Shown here: in pieces, positions 59,458-64,000 of the stretch | Position numbering within the stretch: position 1 is the stretch's first letter | How the letters are laid out: the number at the start of each line of letters is the position of its first letter | From: Dyella sedimenti | Lineage (GTDB): Bacteria; Pseudomonadota; Gammaproteobacteria; Xanthomonadales; Rhodanobacteraceae | DNA length: 64,000 nucleotides | Reading direction: 5' to 3' | Assembly (NCBI RefSeq): GCF_022760995.1 | Contig: NZ_JAKWJO010000003.1 | Coordinates: 467,527 to 531,526, forward strand | The notes under the pieces: model-generated | Told to the model about the DNA's origin: nothing | Seen by the model: only the letters and a program-made list of their open reading frames with translations | Databases searched by the model: none | Position numbers and translations under genes: made by a program

Positions 59458-60021
59458 ATGTCGTTGATCAATACCGAAATCAAACCGTTCAAGGCCCAGG
59501 CCTACAAGAATGGCCAGTTCGTCGAAGTGACCGATGCCTCGCTGAAGGGCAAGTGGTCCGTGGTGGTGTTCTACCCCGCCGACTTCACCTTCGTCTGCCC
59601 GACGGAGTTGGAAGACCTGGCCGACTACTACGACCAGTTCCAGAAGCTGGGCGTGGAGATCTACTCGGTCTCGACCGACACCCACTTCGCGCACAAGGCG
59701 TGGCACGACACCTCCGACGCGATCAAGAAGGTCAAGTACACCATGATCGGCGACCCGACCGGCGCGATCACCCGCAACTTCGACGTGATGATCGAGGAAG
59801 AGGGCCTGGCGCTGCGCGGTACGTTCCTGATCAATCCGGAAGGCCAGATCAAGCTGTGCGAGATCCACGACAACGGCATCGGCCGCGACGCTTCGGAGCT
59901 GCTGCGCAAGGTGAAGGCCGCGCAGTACGTCGCCTCCCACCCGGGCGAAGTGTGCCCGGCCAAGTGGAAGGAAGGCGAGAAGACCCTGAAGCCGTCGCTC
60001 GACCTGGTCGGCAAGATCTAA
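59458..60021 (+). CDS. ahpC: Alkyl hydroperoxide reductase subunit C (peroxiredoxin)
   Basis: A 187-residue typical 2-Cys peroxiredoxin of the AhpC type: peroxidatic Cys 47 in DFTFVCPTE, resolving Cys 166 in GEVCPAKW, Arg of NPEGQ-like [13 protein letters not shown] region, and the same length as E. coli AhpC. It reduces H2O2 and organic hydroperoxides in the cytoplasm and is re-reduced by AhpF. ATG 59458 gives the family start; the ribosome site is the A/G-rich ACGGAAAAA. Confidence 0.96.
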   Translation: MSLINTEIKPFKAQAYKNGQFVEVTDASLKGKWSVVVFYPADFTFVCPTELEDLADYYDQFQKLGVEIYSVSTDTHFAHKAWHDTSDAIKKVKYTMIGDPTGAITRNFDVMIEEEGLALRGTFLINPEGQIKLCEIHDNGIGRDASELLRKVKAAQYVASHPGEVCPAKWKEGEKTLKPSLDLVGKI

Positions 60022-60029
60022 GCCGCCTG

Positions 60030-60059
60030 CCGCCATCCCGGCCCTTGCCGGGATGGCGG
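60030..60059 (+). terminator. Hairpin 1 between ahpC and ahpF
   Basis: Perfect 12-bp stem CCGCCATCCCGG/CCGGGATGGCGG with a 6-base loop, 8 bases after the ahpC stop. No T-run follows, suggesting an attenuator or mRNA-end stabiliser rather than a full terminator. Confidence 0.6.
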
Positions 60060-60117
60060 CGAGGGTAGATCCAGCGCTACCCGATGAATGCTTTGGCTCG
60101 CTGCATCGAGCCGTCAT

Positions 60118-60139
60118 GGACCCGGCGGTGGCCGGGTCC
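60118..60139 (+). terminator. Hairpin 2 between ahpC and ahpF
   Basis: Perfect 9-bp stem GGACCCGGC/GCCGGGTCC with a GGTG loop in the ahpC-ahpF gap, again without a T-run. Confidence 0.5.
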
Positions 60140-60222
60140 ACCTTCCGAATCCACGGCGTGCGCGACGCCCGGCCTCGCTGGGTGATCGTGGCGCTCATCC
60201 CGAAGAAACCGATGGAGTTCCC

Positions 60223-61812
60223 ATGTTGGATGCCGATCTGAAGACCCAATTGCAGGCCTACCTCGAAAAGGTCGTACACCCGATCGAGCTGGTGGCCTCC
60301 CTCGACCAGAGCGAGAAATCGCAAGAGCTCAAGGGCCTGCTGGAAGACATCGCGTCGCTCTCGGACAAGGTCTCGCTGCGCCTGGACGGCAGCGATGCGC
60401 GCAAGCCCTCCTTCGCCATCAACCGCATCGGCACCGATGTCGGCGTGCGCTTTGCCGGCATTCCGATGGGCCACGAGTTCACCTCGCTGGTGCTGGCGCT
60501 GCTGCAGGTGGGCGGCCATCCGTCCAAGACCGCGCAGGAAGTGATCGAGCAGGTGCGCAACCTCGACGGCGAGTACCGCTTCGAGACCTTCATGTCGCTG
60601 TCCTGCCACAGCTGCCCGGATACCGTGCAGGCGCTCAACCTGATGAGCGTGATCAATCCCAACATCTCGCACGTGGCGATCGACGGCGCGCTGTTCCAGG
60701 ACGAGGTGAACGAGCGCCAGGTGATGTCGGTGCCGACCGTGTTCCTCAACGGCGAGCTGTTCGACACCGGCCGCATGTCGATCGAGCAGATCGCCGGCCG
60801 CCTGGATACCGGCGCGGCCGAACGCGCGGCCGAGCGCCTCAAGGCCAAGGCGCCGTTCGAGGTGCTGGTGGTCGGCGGCGGCCCGGCCGGCGCGGCCGCG
60901 GCGATCTATGCCGCGCGCAAGGGCATCCGCACCGGCGTGGCGGCGGAGCGTTTCGGCGGCCAGGTGCTGGACACCATGGCGATCGAGAACTTCATCTCCG
61001 TGCCCTACACCGAGGGCCCGAAGCTGGGCGCCGCGCTGGAACAGCACGTGCACGAATACGACGTGGACGTGATGAACCTGCAGCGCGCCGAGCAGTTGGT
61101 CCCGGCCACCACCGAAGGCGGCCTGCACGAGGTGCGCCTGGCCAATGGCGCCACGCTGAAGGCCCGGACGGTGATCCTCTCCACCGGCGCGCGCTGGCGC
61201 AACATGAACGTGCCGGGCGAGCAGGAATACCGCAACAAGGGCGTCACCTACTGCCCGCACTGCGACGGCCCGCTGTTCAAGGGCAAGCGCGTGGCGGTGA
61301 TCGGCGGCGGCAACTCCGGCGTCGAGGCGGCCATCGACCTGGCCGGCATCGTGGGCCACGTCACCCTGCTGGAGTTCGACGGCAAGCTGCGCGCGGACGA
61401 GGTGCTGCAGCGCAAGCTGCGCAGCCTGCCGAACGTGGACGTGATCGTCAGCGCGCAGACCACCGAGGTGCTGGGCGACGGCCAGAAGGTCACCGGCCTG
61501 GCCTATACCGACCGCAGCAGCGGCGAGAGCCGTCAGCTGGCACTGGAAGGCGTGTTCGTGCAGATCGGCCTGTTGCCCAACAGCGAGTGGCTGAAGGGCA
61601 CGGTGAAGCTGTCGCCGCGCGGCGAGATCGAAGTGGATGCGCGCGGCGAGACTTCGGTGCCGGGCGTGTTCGCCGCCGGCGACGTCACCACCGTACCGTA
61701 CAAGCAGATCGTGATCGCCATGGGCGAAGGTTCCAAGGCCTCGCTGAGCGCCTTCGACTACCTGATCCGCCTGCCGGTGGAACAGCCCGCCAAGGAAAGC
61801 GTCGCGGCCTGA
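60223..61812 (+). CDS. ahpF: Alkyl hydroperoxide reductase subunit F
   Basis: A 529-residue flavoprotein disulfide reductase. N-terminal double thioredoxin-like domain (1-200) with redox pair Cys 128/131 (LSCHSCPD); then FAD domain with [21 protein letters not shown], second pair Cys 344/347 ([10 protein letters not shown]), NAD(P)H site [19 protein letters not shown], and [23 protein letters not shown] at the end. It passes electrons from NADH to AhpC. ATG 60223 with GGAG 8 bases upstream. 201 bases after ahpC, with two hairpins between. Confidence 0.95.
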   Translation: MLDADLKTQLQAYLEKVVHPIELVASLDQSEKSQELKGLLEDIASLSDKVSLRLDGSDARKPSFAINRIGTDVGVRFAGIPMGHEFTSLVLALLQVGGHPSKTAQEVIEQVRNLDGEYRFETFMSLSCHSCPDTVQALNLMSVINPNISHVAIDGALFQDEVNERQVMSVPTVFLNGELFDTGRMSIEQIAGRLDTGAAERAAERLKAKAPFEVLVVGGGPAGAAAAIYAARKGIRTGVAAERFGGQVLDTMAIENFISVPYTEGPKLGAALEQHVHEYDVDVMNLQRAEQLVPATTEGGLHEVRLANGATLKARTVILSTGARWRNMNVPGEQEYRNKGVTYCPHCDGPLFKGKRVAVIGGGNSGVEAAIDLAGIVGHVTLLEFDGKLRADEVLQRKLRSLPNVDVIVSAQTTEVLGDGQKVTGLAYTDRSSGESRQLALEGVFVQIGLLPNSEWLKGTVKLSPRGEIEVDARGETSVPGVFAAGDVTTVPYKQIVIAMGEGSKASLSAFDYLIRLPVEQPAKESVAA

Positions 61813-61853
61813 CCGGCGACGTCCCCGCGCGCCCAGCGCGGGGGATGAAAACG

Positions 61854-61886
61854 CGAAGGCCCGCTTTGAACCGAAGCGGGCCTTCG
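61854..61886. terminator. Bidirectional terminator between ahpF and the GAF gene
   Basis: Perfect 13-bp stem CGAAGGCCCGCTT/AAGCGGGCCTTCG with a 7-base loop. On the plus strand it is followed by TCATTTC; on the minus strand by CGTTTTCATC. It sits between convergent stops at 61812 and 61908. Confidence 0.75.
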
Positions 61887-61907
61887 TCATTTCAGCGATA
61901 TGAAGCG

Positions 61908-62741
61908 CTACACGGTCTCGCCGCCGAGTTCCGCGCCGATGGCGTGGGCATACTTCTCGATGAGCTGAACGGTGGCCTGGTCCAGGCGCCGGGGCTCCGG
62001 ATCCAGGGCGCACAGCGTTCCGAAGAACTGCCCGTCGCGGCGGTAGATCGGCACCGAGATATAGCTCTCGAAGCCGTACAGGGCCGGCGTGCGGTGCCTG
62101 GAAAACACCGGGTGGATGCTCGCATGGTTGAACATCACCGTCTGGCCATGCTGGCGGATTTCGTTGCAGATGGTGGTTTCCAGCACAAGGTCCTGCCCCG
62201 GCTGCAACCCGAAGTTGATCGTGTCGTAGACCACGCAGGCCGTCCATCGCATGTCGGACACCCTGGCGATGGTGGTGAGCCGCATCCCGGTCTCGCGCGC
62301 GACCGCCTCCAGGATCTCCATCACGCCCGGGATATGCGCGACGAGGTCGAGGTCGCGTATCGCCGCGATGTTCTCGGCGGCGGTCGGGGCCGAGGTATCG
62401 TCCAGGGTGATGCGGTCGATCACGCGACGCTGCAGGCTGAGGCGCGATACGCGATGCACGAAGTCGCGCAGGTCGAGCGTCAGATGGCGCAGCCCGGGGG
62501 CCGTGCCCGTCACCACCAGGCATTGCACATCGAGCCGCACGTCCACCAGTTGATGCTTCGATTTGAAACAGCCGACCTCCGAGGCGAAGGCCTCGATCCA
62601 GTAGTGGTCGGGGCGGGGACTCAGGAAGGCCACCATGACCGGCTCCGCGCCCTCGTATCCGTTCACGGACGGCGACGGCATGTCGAAGCCCACGACGGAG
62701 GGCGGCCAGGCATATGCGGATGAAATATGCTGCGAAGACAT
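61908..62741 (-). CDS. GAF-domain protein
   Basis: A 277-residue soluble protein. Residues about 1-100 are a poorly conserved segment with SLQRRVIDRITLDDTSAPTAAENI at its end; about 130-275 form a GAF domain (MEILEAVARETGMRLTTIARV, GQDLVLETTICNEIRQHGQ, YGFESYISVPIYRRDGQFFGTLCALDPEPRRL). It carries no output domain, so it may be a stand-alone sensor or a partner of a histidine kinase. The ATG at 62741 follows GGGGA. Convergent with ahpF and not obviously linked to it. Confidence 0.78.
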   Translation of the reverse strand: MSSQHISSAYAWPPSVVGFDMPSPSVNGYEGAEPVMVAFLSPRPDHYWIEAFASEVGCFKSKHQLVDVRLDVQCLVVTGTAPGLRHLTLDLRDFVHRVSRLSLQRRVIDRITLDDTSAPTAAENIAAIRDLDLVAHIPGVMEILEAVARETGMRLTTIARVSDMRWTACVVYDTINFGLQPGQDLVLETTICNEIRQHGQTVMFNHASIHPVFSRHRTPALYGFESYISVPIYRRDGQFFGTLCALDPEPRRLDQATVQLIEKYAHAIGAELGGETV

Positions 62742-62993
62742 CGTTTTCGTCCCCTACACGTTGCCTTGAGCCTAAGTATGCTCGAAACGCCGCCGCGCGG
62801 GACAACCCGCGCGGCGTCTCATTCCGGCATGACATGACAGGACGCACGGCCGCCGCCCTGCCGGCAAGCGGCATGCCACGCGACGGCCACGCCGGCTACG
62901 ATGCCGTACCGGCAGCCAGGGCGATGCCGCCGGGCAAAACCCGTTCGAAACGCATCCCTCCCCGCCGCCGACCACGAAACCAGCGAGGCTTCC

Positions 62994-63457
62994 ATGACCC
63001 GACCGCCGCTTCCTCCCTTCACGCTGGAAAGCGCCTCGCAGAAAGCGCGGCTCGCCGAGGATGCATGGAACACCCGCAATCCCTCCCTGGTGGCGCAGGC
63101 CTATACGCCTGACAGCCAATGGCGCAACCGCGCGCAATTCCTGGAGGGGCGCGAGGCTATCGAGGCCTTCCTGACGCTCAAGTGGCAGCGCGAGCTGGAC
63201 TACCGGCTTATCAAGGAACTGTGGGCCTTCCGCGAGAACCGCATCGCCGTGCGCTTCGCCTACGAATGGCATGACGACAGCGGCCAGTGGTACCGCAGCT
63301 ACGGCAACGAGAACTGGGAATTCGACGAGGCCGGACTGATGCGCCGCCGCATCGCCAGCATCAACGACGCGCCGATGCCGAGGCCGATCGACGCTACCAC
63401 TGGCCGGCAGGCCGGCGTCCGGACGACCACCCCTCGCTGTCCGAACTCGGTTTCTAG
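62994..63457 (+). pseudogene. DUF1348 (NTF2-like) protein with one-base frameshift
   Basis: The start is ATG 62994 with GAGG upstream. The first 127 codons read as a DUF1348/nuclear transport factor 2-like protein ([72 protein letters not shown]). Near 63375-63377 the frame breaks: the family tail [10 protein letters not shown] followed by [15 protein letters not shown] and a TAG at 63455-63457 continues in another frame, consistent with one missing base. In the unshifted frame translation runs on to 63692 as unrelated Arg/Pro-rich sequence. A real mutation or a sequencing error cannot be told apart here. Confidence 0.75.
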
Positions 63458-63705
63458 CGGCGCGGCTACGTCCGGAACGCCCGGGCGATCGCTTATAACC
63501 CGCAGGTTCTGGCGACATGTGAAACCATCATTTTGCGGCGCAACACATGCCGCAAACACTATCCCTGCCTTCGGCAGCGGATTCTCGTGCCGGTCCTTCC
63601 CGGCACGCCCCAGGGACAAGCCCGCTTTTCCGACGAACCCCCGCCGCGCGTCACGCGCGGTGCGCACGGATGCGCGCGACCACCACCCATAACGAGAAGA
63701 ATCCA

Positions 63706-63939
63706 TTGAAAACGCGTATTGCCCTACCCGCCAACGCTGCCGCGCTGGCGATCGCCGCCGCGCTGTCGCTGCTCGCCCATCCCGCGCAGGCGCAGTCCAC
63801 CACCGGCAGCATCTTCGGCCAGGTCGCCGCCAACGGCGGCGAGACGGTGCTGATCAAGAGCACCACCGGCATCGCGCGCACGGTGCCGGTCGATAGCCAC
63901 GGCCGCTACAACGCAGGCGAATTGCCGCTGGGCACTTAG
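63706..63939 (+). pseudogene. TonB-dependent receptor N-terminus interrupted by an insertion
   Basis: From TTG 63706 (GAGAAGAA upstream) a 77-codon frame encodes a signal peptide (MKTRIALPANAAALAIAAAL... to AQA) and the start of a CarboxypepD_reg-like domain of an Oar-type TonB-dependent receptor (TTGSIFGQVAANGGETVLIK, SHGRYNAGELPLG). It stops abruptly at TAG 63937-63939, exactly where the insertion-like sequence begins. Nothing of the receptor is seen afterwards. Confidence 0.65.
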
Positions 63940-64000
63940 AGCCGCTAACAAAACTCCGGAAGATTCCGTAAGCAGATGATCGAGCAGGCAAGCGACAGCC
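63940..64000 (-). mobile_element. End of an IS5-family-like insertion sequence, truncated by window edge
   Basis: On the minus strand, 63945-64000 encodes LSLACSIICLRNLPEFC followed by a stop within 8 bases of the junction. That Leu/Ala/Cys-rich tail followed by LR is the usual C-terminus of IS5-group DDE transposases, whose stop codon lies at the very end of the element. The flanking TTAG fits the YTAR target of the family. The element's other end is outside the window. Confidence 0.6.

Noticed and set aside
59380..62874. Long minus-strand open frame opposite ahpC/ahpF
   Set aside because: Runs across two intact plus-strand genes and a terminator; composition marks it as a shadow.
62994..63692. 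Genuine 232-residue protein with a long basic tail
   Set aside because: The tail has no family support, whereas the conserved DUF1348 tail is found in the shifted frame ending at 63457.

Overview
The window is about 65% GC with mostly strong Shine-Dalgarno sequences. Its gene content (Fur-controlled hmu heme uptake, TonB-dependent receptors with GH92 mannosidases, an hpn hopanoid cluster, ModE, OmpW, AhpCF) points to a gammaproteobacterium of the Xanthomonadales, most likely Rhodanobacteraceae (Dyella/Frateuria/Luteibacter-like). The taxon is inferred from gene content, not from a marker gene.

Left part (2-6214): the end of an unrecognised gene, two tandemly duplicated fimbrial-type subunit genes with a shared upstream element, an OprD-type porin and a small molybdopterin-fold periplasmic protein preceded by a very good ModE box, then modE and a mocA-type cytidylyltransferase.

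Molybdenum hydroxylase region (5570-21419): a minus-strand operon, coxM-coxS-coxL-coxG-coxD-coxE-coxF-mocA, encodes an aerobic carbon monoxide dehydrogenase. CoxL carries the form I active-site motif AYRCSFR, the signature of true Mo-Cu CO dehydrogenases. The CoxF/XdhC-like protein has an extra C-terminal YHS metal-binding domain. Divergently transcribed is rcoM, a PAS-LytTR protein with the heme-ligand residues of the CO sensor RcoM; an OmpW-family gene lies between rcoM and coxM. Downstream of rcoM is a second, plus-strand Mo-hydroxylase operon (paoABC-like, xdhC, mocA).

Hopanoid and isoprenoid region (21407-43625): hpnB, hpnH, idi, a DUF2147 gene, hpnI-hpnJ-hpnK-hpnL, a ferritin-like gene, hpnA, a squalene-synthase-type gene (no hpnC/D/E is seen), shc, hpnG, hpnN, copC-copD, ispA, dxr and fpr. 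Together they cover supply of C5/C15 precursors, squalene formation and cyclisation, side-chain addition (HpnH, HpnG), sugar/cyclitol side-chain modification (HpnI, J, K) and export (HpnN).

Iron and glycan region (43786-59080): a minus-strand hmuRSTUV operon behind a 19-bp Fur box, then a small polysaccharide-utilisation locus of two GH92 alpha-mannosidases and a TonB-dependent receptor. It sits behind a perfect 16-bp LacI-like palindrome; part of that operator recurs inside the receptor gene.

Right end (59077-64000): ahpC and ahpF with two strong intergenic hairpins, a convergent GAF-domain gene sharing a bidirectional terminator, a DUF1348/NTF2-like gene broken by a one-base frameshift, and the first 77 codons of a TonB-dependent receptor cut off by what looks like an IS5-family insertion running off the window.
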